From the NCBI GenBank assembly GCA_030762175.1, contig CM060831.1, positions 142,813,001-142,877,000 on the forward strand: DNA of 64,000 bases, in the 5' to 3' direction. The DNA comes from Metallyticus violacea. Taxonomy: Eukaryota > Arthropoda > Insecta > Mantodea > Metallyticidae. Below are positions 14,923 to 27,040 of the stretch, one piece after another (position 1 is the first letter of the stretch; each line of letters opens with the position of its first letter). A program made the position numbers and the translations under genes. Below the pieces are notes generated by a model. It searched no databases and was not told the origin of the DNA. It saw only the letters and a program-made list of their open reading frames with translations.

Positions 14923-15890
14923 CTATCTCTTCTTTAGATGAAAGGCAATGGTTTGCTTCTGTCTGTACAAAGTGAGATTGTTTGGTTTAAGTATAAAGTA
15001 CACAATGGGCATCCAAGTGCTTGGCCTCTCCAAGAAGACACAGGATTTTAGAGATCTCACCATAGTCATTTTGTAAATCAATACATTTAGGCCAACGACT
15101 TTCCACTTTATTAATACCCTATAAGATTTGTCCAACTGTGTCCAATAAGCGTCTGTTTCAGCCTCAATTTCATCATTTGAGGGAAATCTTCGTCTACGCA
15201 GCCATTTCTTTAGGTTTGGCAACAAAAATTAATTACTGGGATCAAATCCGGTGGATACGACGGATGCGGAAGCACTTGGAAACGAAGGCCATGCCGTTTT
15301 GCAGCAACAATCCCAGACGTGTATGAAGATGCATTATCATGATGAAAGAGAATTTTCTTTTCGTTAAGTGTGGACGTTTAGGCCAGAATAGCATACTTCA
15401 GTTGGTCCAGTAATAAAGCTAATACTTCCTTCTGGAGGTAGTCTACAAGCATCGCACATGGGAATCCCAGAAAACCGTAGTCATGACTTCCTACATATGG
15501 AACCGTTTTTGCTTTATTTGCTGCACTTTCACCTGTTGCCACTCATTGTTTAAACTGCTCCTTCGTCTCTGGCGTGTAGTTATGAATCCATGTTTAATCT
15601 ACTGCTATAAAACGTCGGAGAAACTCACTGGAATTATGTTTAAACAAGTGTAAACATTGTTGTGTAACGTACATTAGAATGCGTTTTTGGTCCATTGTCA
15701 ACAAATGGGGCACTTATCGAGCGGAATGCTTTTCCATATTCAAAACTTTGTGTAAAATGTAGTGGACACTTATTATCGAGTCTTTGCAATGTCAGTCAAT
15801 TCGTGTACTTTCAATCCGTGATCGGTGAGTACGGAATTGTGAACTTTTGTCACAATCTGTCGGTCATAATAATTTTTTAATCTTATGAGC
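14923..15890 (-). pseudogene. Mariner transposase relic, nearly full length
   Basis: Read on the reverse strand, blocks occur in the expected order from right to left. They are an N-terminal HTH-like part (about 15770-15890), FLRRFIAVD*TWIHNYTPETKEQ (about 15540-15640, with a stop where the family has Glu), the second catalytic block FHHDNASSYTSGI (about 15310-15350), a PSYPPDL block (about 15225-15265), and a C-terminus with LKKWLRRRRFPSNDEIEAE (about 15150-15210). The family's HPPYSPDLAPSDY reads PSYPPDL here. Several stops and frame changes disable it. Confidence 0.8.
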
Positions 15891-15921
15891 ACCCATCGTT
15901 TAGAATGGATGTGCGACCATA

Positions 15922-15922
<1 letters not shown>

Positions 15923-15973
<51 letters not shown>

Positions 15974-15974
15974 T
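15923..15974. repeat. (TAA)n microsatellite
   Basis: About 17 AAT units. It lies at the edge of the mariner relic. Confidence 0.95.
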
Positions 15975-16059
15975 AGATCGATCATATCAGTTCGAAACCT
16001 GACAGCTGAATTTCTACTGAGCTTGCGTGATACTGACAAAGTCCTTCCCCGGCTCAGGT

Positions 16060-16340
16060 GATACCATCGCACGCGCTATCTCCGATGTGGAAACCGGGTG
16101 GAAGCTATATTAGTGAGTTGTTGCTCGGTTTCTTTTCGTGTCGTGAGGCAACGCCAGCACGTGGACGCAGCGGGAGGCCGGATCTCTACGTGTATAAATA
16201 ACAAGTGAGTGTGGCGTGAGCGTGTCATGGGAATGAGTTCCCAAACACAGCACATCTCGTGACCGGCTCGACACGTTACGGTCGATACGACAAACTACAA
16301 CGTGCCTGAAAGTCGACAGGTCCTGATGACAGCGCTATAC
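16060..16340 (+). promoter_or_regulatory. TATA-containing GC-rich patch, possible promoter
   Basis: A GC/CpG-rich interval contains a palindromic CACGTG at 16158-16163, a clear TATAAATA at 16193-16200, and a TCATG at 16225 that could be an initiator, about 33 bases from the TATA box. Downstream are only very short frames: the ATG at about 16227 stops after 11 codons. A weak splice-donor-like ACAGGT lies at about 16318. It could be a true TATA promoter for a noncoding first exon or chance. Confidence 0.25.
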
Positions 16341-17164
16341 CCTCATTCTCTTCTACACCAAACTGTCTTCTTAGTCGACAGCTGCTAACAGCGCATAATA
16401 TTTTATATATTTGATACACTAATTTATACCACAATCAATATAGCTTCATCTTTAAGACATCTAGAATTTAAACAACAGTTAATCCCAATAAAACAATGTA
16501 AACTGATTCCATAAACATACCCTCTTCACAAATAATGGTAAAATAGTTAACAGTAATCGAGAAGTCTGGGGCAACCTTACTAAATTTTTATTTTTTTCTT
16601 ATTATTATTCGAAGAAGTTCTGGTAAATACTAGTTTGGACGTTTCCTTAAAACCAACCGCAATAAAACCTTTATCGTTTATCGTTAAGATGAAATTTGGT
16701 CAAATATTCGAAAAATTCATTTTTTATTTGTTTTAATGCTCAATAAAAGCTATTAAGTTCCTAGCTTCACAATTTATGTAACGTTTTGATGTCCGTTAAG
16801 TGATATTCGTGTTATGGAAACTTTTCAATAAGATTTCAAATTGCCTATTTTAGGTGGTTTTTTTTTTTTCAATGTCTGATCACAAGAAATGAACAAAAAA
16901 AAATCATATGATTTTCGTAATATTTAATTACTCGAGATATAAGTTAATTAATATGAACAACTATGAAAAAACGTAGAGAATTTAATATTAAACATTTAAA
17001 AATATTATTTGGAAACAGTTAGAGAGGTAATTCATAAAATGTTCATGCTATTTTTCCCAACATTAAATAAATATAGTAGTGTTTTTATTTGATAAAATTA
17101 TAAATTATAAATTATGTGAAGATTTGTCACATTAGCTTAGCTTAAAAGTTAAATATCAAAACAG
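16341..17164. other. AT-rich spacer, no recognised feature
   Basis: Very AT-rich with short T runs at about 16860. No repeats shared with other parts of the window were noticed. Confidence 0.35.
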
Positions 17165-17650
17165 TTATAACGCTGAACCGAGAGGTTTGGCTCAGGGGGG
17201 ACTCTGAAGGACCCGGGTTCAAATTCCTCAGAGCCCGCCACCCAGACATTGGGCTTTTCATTTTCCGCTGCCATGAAACATTAATTTCCACGAATTTTCC
17301 GCTCTCCCATTTCACATAATTTCATTCCGTTTATTCTGTCACAGTGTCGAAAGTTTCACGGCGAGGTGGGCTAGTGCGGTTTGGAAAGATCTCTGCCCCA
17401 GCTTCATATGAAACCAAACCTTTTGAGTGGATCAAACTCCTTGGAGAAGGGGGTCCCCCGACGTCGATATGTTTTATCTGAAAACTCACCTGGCCGCCCA
17501 GTGTCTCCCTCACTCGTCCCTTCGGAGGTATATCCATTGGAGGTGTAGGCACAAACGGACAGCCGTTGAGCAAGGCTGAAATACGGAAGTATCCTCCTCC
17601 ACCTCTAAACATCCAATCCAGCCTAATCCAAAGCTTGGACTGTATTGGGG
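17165..17650 (+). mobile_element. SINE-C, longest copy in the window
   Basis: It starts with a tRNA-like head: GGTTTGGCTCAGG (A-box-like) at about 17183 and GGGTTCAAATTCC (B-box-like) at about 17215. The body shares CCGCTCTCCCATTTCA, the GTGGGCTAGTGCGG block, TTGGAAAGATCTCTGCCC and a 3' part ending AATCCAATCCAGCC with the copy at 29475-29870. At nearly 480 bases it is longer than SINE-A or SINE-B and may be a composite. Reverse-strand open frames here are incidental. Confidence 0.65.
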
Positions 17651-18529
17651 AGGTCCTGGGCTCAGATCCGGCGAACTAACCTGACAGGATTTCAGTGATT
17701 TATCTTACTCCAGTTTCAGAAAAACCAAATGCCAGTTTAGTGTTTATTTACCACGGATTCACCTTCTACTTCATCATAACTCTCATCTGTGTCTGCGCCT
17801 TCTGTGTTTATAGTGTCATCTAGACGGCCCTGACATAGAACTGGCCACTTTCGCCGAACCCCTCTGTGTACGTATATACTTTATGTAAATAGCTCCCAAC
17901 AGGCATCTGAGCCGGGATTGATACAACTCCCAGGGGATGCAAGTGCTACAAAAAGAATAGGGCACCTACAGTGAAATTCACGCGCCGACCCCTATTATGT
18001 TACTTACCTTGTTGGGGGGTTATCCAGGGGTTTTCCATTAGTTTTTTAGGAGAATGTCTGGGATACTTGGGCCACAAAGTCTACTAAACGCATTCGATCA
18101 AATTATCATCTATTATTCTTCATCTGTTACACTACATCTTAAGGTCGCCGTGGAGGATATTTAAAACTACAGTGAAAAACGAAGAAGTATTATTGGTAGA
18201 GAATCTGAGTTAACATTTTGGGGAATTTTTCTTGAAAATTGCAAGATTTAAAAGGTTCACCTATGTGTACCCTTAAAAGCAATCAAAATAGACAATGATA
18301 CAAGAAAGCACTAGGCAATTAAGATCATCTGTCCAATAAAAAATGACTGGAAAGTTGTATGTATCACGCGACCATTGACCAACAGATGTCACAAAACCAA
18401 AATAGTTAACTAACTCTTAGTACGAGACTGAGTTAAAAAGTAAACGTAATTTATTAATAAAAATTCAGAATTATGTAGTGCAGTTCTATACTACCTGTGC
18501 TGGAAGAACAAACGCGCGCGACATCAGGG
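17651..18529. other. Spacer without recognised gene
   Basis: A tRNA-like box (complement of GGGAGTTGTATCAATCCC) lies at about 17915-17935, hinting at a further SINE relic, but no body could be matched. The rest is unassigned. Confidence 0.3.
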
Positions 18530-18870
18530 GAAATTTGTCAGCGACAATAACAAGATGACAGTGCCCTTGGAAACATGCACAAGCTGGGAGCAGCGAGCAA
18601 CAATCCGTGTTTTTGGGTAACTAGGGCAAGAAAGCAACATTGAAGCATGAAGAGACGATATGGAGATTCTTGTATGTCACTCCAGCAGGTCTATGAGTGG
18701 CACAGAGAGTGTTAACAGTGACTGGTGCAGCTCGCCCTGATCACCGCATGCTGCGAGTACGCCAGACACTATCGCCGCAGTAGAACAAGTGATACAATCG
18801 ATGAGGTGGCTGTAGAATTCAAGACCAGTCATGGCTCTGCGTAGCACTTTATCCATGACATTGAATTTCC
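18530..18870 (+). pseudogene. Mariner transposase N-terminal fragment
   Basis: The + strand retains the N-terminal DNA-binding region: TSWEQRATIR (about 18573), LQQVYEWHRE (18675-18707), an ARPDHR-like stretch, and VEFKTSHGSA followed by HFIHDI (about 18814-18865). These correspond to the SLSRxxVFEWHKRF and ISHGSAHxIIHD blocks of mariner transposases. Frames change between blocks and a stop lies inside the second one. The catalytic domain is absent, so this is a 3'-truncated relic. Confidence 0.65.
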
Positions 18871-19640
18871 CTCCAAATTTCCCTCGTCACCCTAAATTTT
18901 CCTCCCCATAGTTATTGCATAATTTTCCGGTTTGAAGTTATGACACTTTTCCCCGCTAGGCGCCCTGGTGTAGCGTTTACTCTAAATGACACTAGTATCG
19001 TTTTTCAAGACAATCTAGATAAATACACATCAACCTACTTGAATACTTCAAACTAATTAAATACGTGTCAAATTAATGTTAGACTTATTAATTAAACAAT
19101 TTCACGTTACTAAAAGCATGTCAGTGTAGTATATAAATACATACCAACTTAATTTTATACAATAACTTAATTAATATGTGTAAAATTAAACTTAGTTAAA
19201 TACATTTCACCTACTAAAATATGTAAATATAATTTTAGTTAGTATAAAAGAACTCGATATACTATCATGATCGATAGTGTGATATAGTTCCCAATAAAGC
19301 CTAGAATCGTGTTGGACACTCATGAAGTACATCAATTTACAATTACTTCATAGTTTCGGCATAAGATATCTATTTATGTACTGAGATAAAGCTATGGAAA
19401 GTTATGCATGTACAGCTCTATTCAGGAGGGTACACAATAAAGAAAACTACAACATAGTGTGTACAGTAGGATATTTCAGGGGATCGAATTCTCAGTGCAC
19501 ATGTCAGGAAATTGTATTCTTCATTAGATAATAATGCGAAAATAAAGGGATGGCATAATTGATACGAACCGAAAACATTTATATACAGAGGTTGCCAAAA
19601 AGTATACACACTTCAAGCAAAGAAAAAACTGTGTTAACGT
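18871..19640. other. AT-rich spacer, no recognised feature
   Basis: Strongly AT-rich, with many TTAATTAA-type motifs at 19030-19260. Nothing else was recognised. Confidence 0.35.
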
Positions 19641-19701
19641 AACAAAACTGAACTCACACTAACAGAAAATGATGAGCACTAATCATCTTACACTTTTACA
19701 G

Positions 19702-20718
19702 TTACAACAGTTGCTCAAAATGTCCACCATCGGCGTCGATACACTTCTGAGTACGTTCAACTACTGATTGAGCAACGTTTGCGAAAGTGTCCTCAGCTAT
19801 TGCAGCACTTGCCGTTTCAATTTCTTCCCGAAGTGTTGCCAGTGTAGCTGGTTTTCTACGGTATACAACATCCTTAAAGGTTTTCCATAGGTAGAAGGCC
19901 AATGGAGTTAGATGCGGTGAACGCGGTGGAAACTCATTTGGACCTCTTCGTCCTATCTATTGCCTTGGAAGATTGTCATCAAGGTACGCACGTACATCTC
20001 GGTGGCAATGTGGTGGTGCACCATACTGTTGGAAGTAAAATTCCTCATTTATATAGAGTGTATGAATGGCGGGTAAGACGGATGTGCCTATCATGTTCAG
20101 GTACACTGGTAATACTGTTCCTTCAAAAACGAATGGTCGAATTAGACCCCTAGATGACAATCCACACCAAATATTAATTTTAGGTAAATTAACAGCCTTT
20201 TCCAAAATAAATGTGGATTGTTTGCACACAAGTAGACACAGTTATGCCGGTTAACAATTCGGTTCAACTTAAATTGTGCCTCATCGGACCAAACAACTTT
20301 TCCTATGAAGACCTCATTCTCTTGCACTGTGTTCCGAAACCACTCATTCTGCATTCTGCTGCATTCTCAGATCAGGGCCATCTTCATTTAAAGCATGCAA
20401 AAGTCTTGGGATGAAGACTTTCAACTTTGCTGTTTTAATAATACGACGTACGCTGGCTCTGCTAATCTCAGTCTCACGTGCACATTGCTTTTCTGCGGGG
20501 CTTGTTGCTGTGCGAGGTCTCCCAGATCTGCTTTTGTGAACATCGCATACGGTACCACGAGTCTCAAATTTGTCTCGAATGCGTGCAATTGTTACTCGCG
20601 TTGGCGGTTCTGTTCTATACACACGCCTCCATTGCATTTGAACTTCAACATCATTCTGGGTTTTCCAATACCATTTCAAAATTGCTTTGCGCTGTTCAAG
20701 CGAGAATCTTAGCTTCAT
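19702..20718 (-). pseudogene. Tc1/mariner-superfamily transposase with DUF4817-like HTH, broken
   Basis: A full-length but disabled transposase on the reverse strand, spread over several frames. The N-terminal HTH domain at 20718-20347 starts MKLRFSLEQRKAILKWYW and includes ARIRDKFETRGTVCD and SGRPRT, the pattern of the DUF4817-type DNA-binding domain. It then shifts to WFRNTVQENE and VVWSDEAQF (first catalytic Asp, 20265-20294). A third segment carries FQQYGAPPH at 20002-20028, where the usual QDGAPPH has Tyr in place of the catalytic Asp. Next is PPRSPHLTPLAFYLW (about 19887-19945), where the usual SPDLTP has His. The C-terminus ends near 19702. Total length matches the usual 340-350 codons. 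Two of the three catalytic acids and the frame are lost. Confidence 0.85.
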
Positions 20719-20739
20719 TTTGTTGCAGCAACGCTAGCA

Positions 20740-21016
20740 TAACGTAATGTGAGTCACATCTGTTTACAGATCATCATACGATAATCTTGGCTTCTTCGGT
20801 TCAATTTTGAAGCATATTAAATACATATCAACTGTGAAAGTGTGTTTACATTTTTTCTCGTTCCTTCGGTATTTCACAAAATTTCCGACTTTTGAATAAC
20901 GTTTGCTATTCGTAGTTTATATACTAAGGCTTAAATGAAAGCTGTAGCCTTTAATGTTAACGATTGGAAATTTCTAAGTAATGTTCAGTCCAAATATCTC
21001 ATTACCTAGGAGTGAT

Positions 21017-21061
<45 letters not shown>

Positions 21062-21969
21062 AAAATTTAATGATACTGTCGTACTTAACCTCGAACATGA
21101 AACTGCTATAGCCTTAAAAGGCTACTAAATGTTTCCTTGGGATTATTTAATTTCCTTGACTCATAATGATAAAATCGCCATTGAACAATGCTAATATTAT
21201 ATCTTGTTGGTCTATTTTGTCAGATTCAGAATGAAAGTGGGTGGTGGCAGATCTAATTCCAGATTTGTGGTCACCATATGGTCCGATTGAAAACCATACG
21301 GATTGCTTCGTACAGGGCCAGATGGAGGAGTATACTAGCAGAGAAAAACCTATGACATCAGCTTTTGAAGTGGTATGTAAATGCCTGTTTGTTCAGGCTT
21401 TCTGTAGAGTACATGTAAAGATCAAGACTACAAATAGCTGTGGAAAAGGAGCTAGACACAGAGAACCCAGCATATAAAAGTTAAGCCATTAAACAATGTT
21501 GAGTTTCTGTTTAATGCAATAAGTATTATTTCAATTATACTTAGTTATTAATATGAACTGAAAATATTATATGCAGCATTATTTTCAACTTGTAAATAAC
21601 TTCAATTCAAAAATTAAAATAAATGATTACACAAGAACGTGTTTTTTTTAAATAATATATCAAGTTATTGAATCATCTTTTGATCAAAGCGTTGGGGGCA
21701 CTGCACCATCCTCACAGTCAGCCACGCTAAATGAGTCAGTGCGGACGGGCTGGATTCATCGAACTGCTACGTTGGGCTTGAAACTCGCTAGTGTCGTTTG
21801 AACAGTAAAGGGGGGGGGAAAGAGAGAAAAAAACACGAGTTTAATCCTGGAGTAAAGTGGGTTAAGAATACTAGATGGCAAATACCAAGACCAATTATTC
21901 TATTTCATAAGAATATTTATTTATGCTTATGCAAACTGAATGAACTGCAACGAGTAAACTGAATATATG
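20740..21969. other. Spacer with one microsatellite
   Basis: A (TTA)n run lies at 21021-21057. A patch at 21690-21820 is richer in G+C and has a nine-G run near 21811. No coding or repeat match was found. Confidence 0.35.
21021..21057. repeat. (TTA)n microsatellite
   Basis: About 12 perfect TTA units. Confidence 0.93.
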
Positions 21970-22510
21970 TTCTTTTATATATTAAATTCAAATCAAAAAT
22001 CGTTGGTTACGACAAGCCAAAAGGCAAGGGCAAGCCTCGATCCTTTCTTTAAAAATTCAAACATACGTTTTCCATCGGCTGATTCAAGTTTCCCTGCATC
22101 ATGTTCTATTCGCTACTTTGTTGAAAGTTTTAAGATATACATCAGTATTGGATAATTTAAAAGGCGAATAGCACCATGCTTGTCGAGGTCAAAAGCCTGA
22201 ACTAATTTAAAGGGCCTTCAGTTTATTCATCCTACAGCAGTTCCTTTTAAAAAGAAGAAAGGGGCTCGGCACGTGACCCTCTTCCATTTTATAGTTTTAT
22301 TACCCTGTTGACTTTTCAAGCTATTGTAACGGAAAAACACCAACGGCCTTCTCTTCTTTGTACAATTCTTACGTTAGAGTTACAGCTTATAACACAAACA
22401 AATATGAAAGTTATATTACTAAGTACTATGTCAAGGTTTTATGATTGGGCTTGCATAAATACAAACGATAATTATGTTTTAGTTGAGGTGGGCCGTAAGA
22501 TGTTAGCTTA
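21970..22510 (+). repeat. Dispersed repeat family H, copy 1
   Basis: Aligns by eye in the same orientation to 50648-51135. Shared landmarks are TATATTAAATTCAAATCAAA, AAAAATTCAAACATACGTTTTCCAT, CTTTTCAAGCTATTGTAA, TACAATTCTTAC and TTGGGCTTGCATAAATA. No protein motif or terminal repeat was found. At the second locus the homology begins exactly where a LINE fragment stops. Confidence 0.6.
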
Positions 22511-22974
22511 TGCTAGTTGGAAGTGAATTATTGACAAACCTGGTAGGTTTGCAGTTATTATAAATTTTTTTTATATAAGTAAAGTTAAATATTCCATTGA
22601 GAAAATAGTATTTGCTTCAGAGCTACTTTTTAAGGAACCGATACACGCGAGACAATTTTGCACGTAAGTTTCGTAGAGTTTACATTAGCTTCAAAGCTGT
22701 ATGACTGCGAAAAAAAAAAAAAAAAAAAAAATGGACATTCCTACAGTATCAGCATAGGCAAAAGGTATCGCGCTGTTGTACAATAGATCGCTGCCAGAGC
22801 TTCCAATTCAAAAGGCGCACCCTGTGAAGAAAGTGGAAGGTGGTCCGTTTCCTGCGTGAGTCATTCGTGAGAGCTGCTTGCCACACACATCACTACTGTT
22901 GTTAAGTCCGATGTCTAGAAAGTTAATCATCTCTTTGAGGCAGAAGTAACCTGAAAGCAATTGAAGGGCCTAGT
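22511..22974. other. Spacer with poly-A run
   Basis: A 21-base A run sits at 22710-22730. Nothing else was recognised. Confidence 0.35.
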
Positions 22975-23465
22975 GGTTGAATACCCGGGCATCACTGTCG
23001 AGACGGACCACATCAGTAGGTAACATACTTCACATGACCAAATGTGGCCGACTATTGCTCACAACCAGGAAGCAACCGGCAGTTGTAGTTCAGCCAAGCG
23101 AACCACCATGGATGAATATTCAAGGTAGCATTGCATTCTCGAAACCAAGGGACAGAGCAAACAGTACAGGGCACACAGATGAGCCGTCATCAGTGAAGGT
23201 AATCCATAGCAAGCTTCTGACAGATAATGGACATAACAGTCACAGGAAAATACGGCCGGACCTCCTGACGAGGTTACTAGAGGCCATAAAGCAAAGCGCT
23301 GCGGGAAGCTGACCAGGGCAATGATTTTGCTCCATGAAGACGCGCCAGGTCATTCCAAGTACCCAACACATGGAGTTAATTTGGGTTATGAAATTCTGCT
23401 TCACCCTCCCATATTTACTCAAATTAGCACCCAGTATCTTCTTCCTCTTTTCACCCATTAAGAGC
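22975..23465 (+). pseudogene. Mariner transposase C-terminal fragment
   Basis: The + strand shows SKLLTDNG and RPDLLTR blocks, then after a shift KLTRAMILLHEDAPGHS at about 23307-23357, and GYEILLHPP at about 23385-23412. These correspond to the second catalytic block (LLHDNAPGHS) and the start of HPPYSPDLAP. In the catalytic block the Asp has become Glu, and the following PYSPD block is degraded. Upstream of 23100 the reading frame is not recognisable. Confidence 0.65.
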
Positions 23466-23489
23466 GTAATGCATACAACGAAAAAAAAA

Positions 23490-23665
23490 AAAAAAAATAC
23501 TTTCTACAACATTTGCGCTCTCCCATTTCATTCCGTTGGTTTCAGGCAAGATGGGCTGGTACTATGTGCGGTGTAACGGCGATTTGCACTTGGGAAAGAT
23601 TTTCGCCCAGGCACCTGGTACGAAAGTGTTGGGATATTCCACGGCCAGAAAAATATCCCTCCGTT
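23490..23665 (+). repeat. SINE-C fragment
   Basis: A partial body: GCGCTCTCCCATTTCATTCC, GATGGGCTGGTACTATGTGC, GGTGTAACGGCGATTTGC and GGCACCTGGTACGAAAG. These match the corresponding part of 29540-29680. The tRNA head is missing, and a poly-A run lies at 23481-23496, directly upstream. Confidence 0.6.
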
Positions 23666-24469
23666 ATCTACCAATCCAATGCGTAGCAGGCACTTCCAGA
23701 ACAACGACGAGGTAATTTTCAGGTGGAAAACTTAATAAATGACCAATGTCAAGGGCTCTCCCAGATTGTCTTGTCTGGTAAATATAGGTATAATATATAC
23801 ACGACCAAGGTTTTTTTATTATAATTCTCTTTCTTCATATCAACAATAAGAACTCATGAATGGCCCTTGTGTCGACGGTTTAGGAAGCAGCTTCTCTTGA
23901 AATTATACCTTACTTTTAAAACAACCCTGTTAAACATAGCCTAATACACACATTAGAATTATTAGTGCTACAGTATATTTAGGGTGACACGGATGTTTAA
24001 TTACATTATATTTGCTCTTATGAAATCACATGTGCACATATAGGCCAATACATGTACAAGGAACCTTGCAAATTAGCTTACTTTAAATAACATATACATA
24101 TATTGCATAAAGGAGGATAAGAGATATAATATTATATGAAGATTGCAATTCTCTAAGCTCATTAATTGTCTTGTTTTAATTTTTCATAATATATCACCTA
24201 CTTATGAACACAACCAATTTAAAAGGAAAATCAAATGCTAGAAATTAAAAAAAAAATTATGATATTATAGTTTATAGCACACAATGTATAAATGTGTATG
24301 TGCCAAATTTAACATAAAATATGAACAACGATATGAACAAATTAAATCCTAAACAAAAATATAGGCTCTCTCTCTGAAAAAAATTAGGTCAGTATTTTTT
24401 AAGTTCTATTAAAAATAGCTCTCATAAAAGTCGTTAAATTATATTCGGAATACTCGAATACGAGATACT
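23666..24469. other. AT-rich spacer, no recognised feature
   Basis: Nothing was recognised on either strand. Confidence 0.35.
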
Positions 24470-24990
24470 TGTTACGTCCGAATTTGAGAGTGAGAAGTCA
24501 ACTGTGCTACTTCGACATGAAATAGCTCGAGCGACATGCAAGACTCTATATGTAGGTAAGAAATTATTTTTATTTTTTATATTCTTTTACCTTTGAGCAA
24601 AAAACTGGAAATGCTTATAATTATTTGTCCTGATTTGGCCCTGTTTTTATCTTTCAATGACTTTATTGGGAAATCGTTCAAATATACGTAAATCCAAGTT
24701 TCTTCCAATCATATAAATGAAGGCCTATGGTTTACAAATTGTTATATTTGACGAAATGGGGACTTTAAAATTAGCTTAGTTGTGATTTATATTCTAAAGG
24801 GTTCGAGAGCTGTTTCTACAAAAAGGAAAAGTTCATTGAATTTTGTGATATTTAGTGATTTTTACATGAAAATCATTAGATCTAAGTATGTGATATTTCT
24901 AAAAACATTCCTATATATGTTATGGTAATATAATAAATACTTAAAATTTCCCAAAAAATTGAGAAGTGAATTATTTTAATTTTCCATTCG
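24470..24990 (+). repeat. Dispersed repeat family E, copy 2
   Basis: The partner of 5530-6060, in the same orientation. Landmarks are GGGAAATCGTTCAAATATAC, GGGGACTTTAAAATTAGC, TTTTTACATGAAAATCATTAGA and AAAACATTCCTATAT. No protein or terminal repeats were seen. Confidence 0.5.
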
Positions 24991-25811
24991 AATTCGCACG
25001 GGATCACCCTAAGGTGCCGTATAGATATTTCAAGATAGTTTATTTTGGTTATTAAGTTGTTATTAAATGGAAAACTTATTTTTAATGCCTTAATTAACGC
25101 CCACAACAAAGTTAAAGTTATAAGTAACCAGGTAACATGGAAATAAAAGCCAAAATGGATTCCAAGTCATGACATTGTATATTTTCCTGCATTTTTACGT
25201 ATCGTCTCGCATTAGGACGGCGGGTCATGACGCTAGTGAGACGACAGCTGTTAGTTTACGACCGATTTTAATCTTTTCGTTTATTACTTGTGCCAAACGA
25301 GCTATTTTTACAGAAAAATATTTTTGTTATATTAACCAGATTCCTACGCTTTCCACCTTTTCTCGGCACCCAGTCTCCATCTTTTCTTATTTAGGCAATG
25401 TTCAATGTTTATTCCACAGAGCCCTGAGGTTTAGGTATTTATTATAGGCAGACAAAAAGACATAAAAAAGGTAGTAATATAATTAAAACGGGAAGTTATT
25501 AAAATTGAAGACAAAGATTAATATCACTTATAATTAATGAACATAGGTATTTAAGATGCTTAATAATTTATTTAGCACATAATTAAAGTACCTAAACATA
25601 CATTTCTAGGTTACAAGCAAAAAAAGATTTTTTTTCAAGGCATCAACTGTCTTAGAGGCTTTTCAGAGAGAATATTTTCCATCATGGAAAAAGAATGTTC
25701 AACTTCTACTGAAGTGATTGAAGCATATTTAAAACAAGCCATTTCAGAAGGATTCATATCAGTTACAACTGAACATTCACCATTCAAAACATTATGGAAA
25801 TGATTATTTAG
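24991..25811. other. Spacer with a short ORF-like segment
   Basis: A + segment at about 25640-25800 reads FSERIFSIMEKECSTSTEV then IEAYLKQAISEGFISV without a stop. I cannot place it in a family; a hAT-type transposase tail is one guess. The rest is AT-rich and unassigned. Confidence 0.25.
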
Positions 25812-26590
25812 ACATAGTAAAGTAGTTTTGAATAGTCCTGGCGAATGAGTAAAAGATGCGCAGTGGTTTCTGGTCGAGTTAATTTTCTGTTTACGCCTTT
25901 ACAGGGGAATCAGGTTAGCATTTCTCTTATTTCCGTACTGAACACCTTGTAGGGACGGTTTATTGCATAGCTATACCACTCTCATCTTTCTCGCTTGCAT
26001 TGTTTATTACATTTATGCAGTTAATCTGTAACCCCGACCACAAATTTCCTAGAATTGTCTCGCGCATATCGTTACAAGGTCATTCGCCAGGACTATTCGA
26101 AACTTACAGCACTCCCTCACCCTCTCAATTTCGTGGTATTCGTATGCCCGAGGCACCCGGACGTCCCTTTTACAGAAGATTCTGCTATTTAAGAGCTTAA
26201 GAGTGAATGCGTTGAGAAAGTTTTTGACTGCTTGAAAAGAAATAAATGTGTATCAAGATTTTCAATAGATATTTCTGTGAGGTGAACGTGCCATTTAATT
26301 GTTATAATGTTTTCATGTTTATACATTAAAATTCTTTATGTGATTTTTTTTAAATGAGCAAATAATTGCAGAAAAAATCTATAACAATTCTAAACAGACC
26401 CACCCAAAAAAGTTTTAAACCTTAAAACAGGCAACTGAAGCTAAAACGGGTAAAAAGGCAAAATAAAAATTAGCCGCACCAACCCTAAAAATTAGAAAAC
26501 GTGTTCGTTTCTATCTGACTCTTAAAATTTTTCACCCAGATAGAAAAGCCAGTTTGCTTAACTTTCGAACTCTGCTTATAAACATCGCCA
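25812..26590 (+). repeat. Dispersed repeat family G, copy 1
   Basis: About 770 bases that align with 38018-38790 in the same orientation. Shared landmarks are AAAGTAGTTTTGAATAGTCC, GCATAGCTATACC, CACAAATTTCCTAGAATTGT, CATTCGCCAGGACTATTC and CTTTCGAACTCTGCTT. No coding motif survives. Both copies start at nearly the same base, so the left edge is probably a real element end. Confidence 0.7.
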
Positions 26591-26794
26591 CATTCATCTG
26601 CCGCAATAATATCTTCAGCTATATTCCGCCTCTGTTTCCTTTTGGATGCTCAAAACATATTAAGCCGTTTTTGTCGTATATAATTCATTACATCGCTTTC
26701 TATAGGGATATTCCATATGTAATTGCATGGAACAATTTACCTCACACCTTTGAAATGTTACTATACTTTTTCTGCTACTGCATCATACAAAGAG

Positions 26795-27040
26795 ACCGAC
26801 ACAAGTGGCCGAAATTGTTAATTTGTGAGCCGGATGTATGAGGTTCGATTTCTACATGGGCCGTCCTCTCTAATTCAGCGCCCCCCCCCCGGTTTTTGTC
26901 ATGCCTCATAAAAGGCAAATGCCGGAGACAAATGTACCTTAAACTTAGACTTAGACTTTCCAATTGATCATTGTATTCTTGTACCACCACTGTCCACCAT
27001 GTTGATGCCTTAGTAGTGGCAACGGGCGTTAAACTACTAA
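26795..27040 (+). mobile_element. SINE related to SINE-B
   Basis: The head GTGGCCGAAATTGTTAATTTG resembles the SINE-B tRNA-Ser/Leu-like start, and GGTTCGATTTC is a B-box-like motif. The body has AAAAGGCAAATGCCGGAGA, and the 3' end has ACTGTCCACCA then GGGCGTTAAACTAC, both like SINE-B. A ten-C run at about 26880 replaces the usual CCTCCCTGACTG part. It is more diverged than the other copies and may be a subfamily. Confidence 0.6.
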
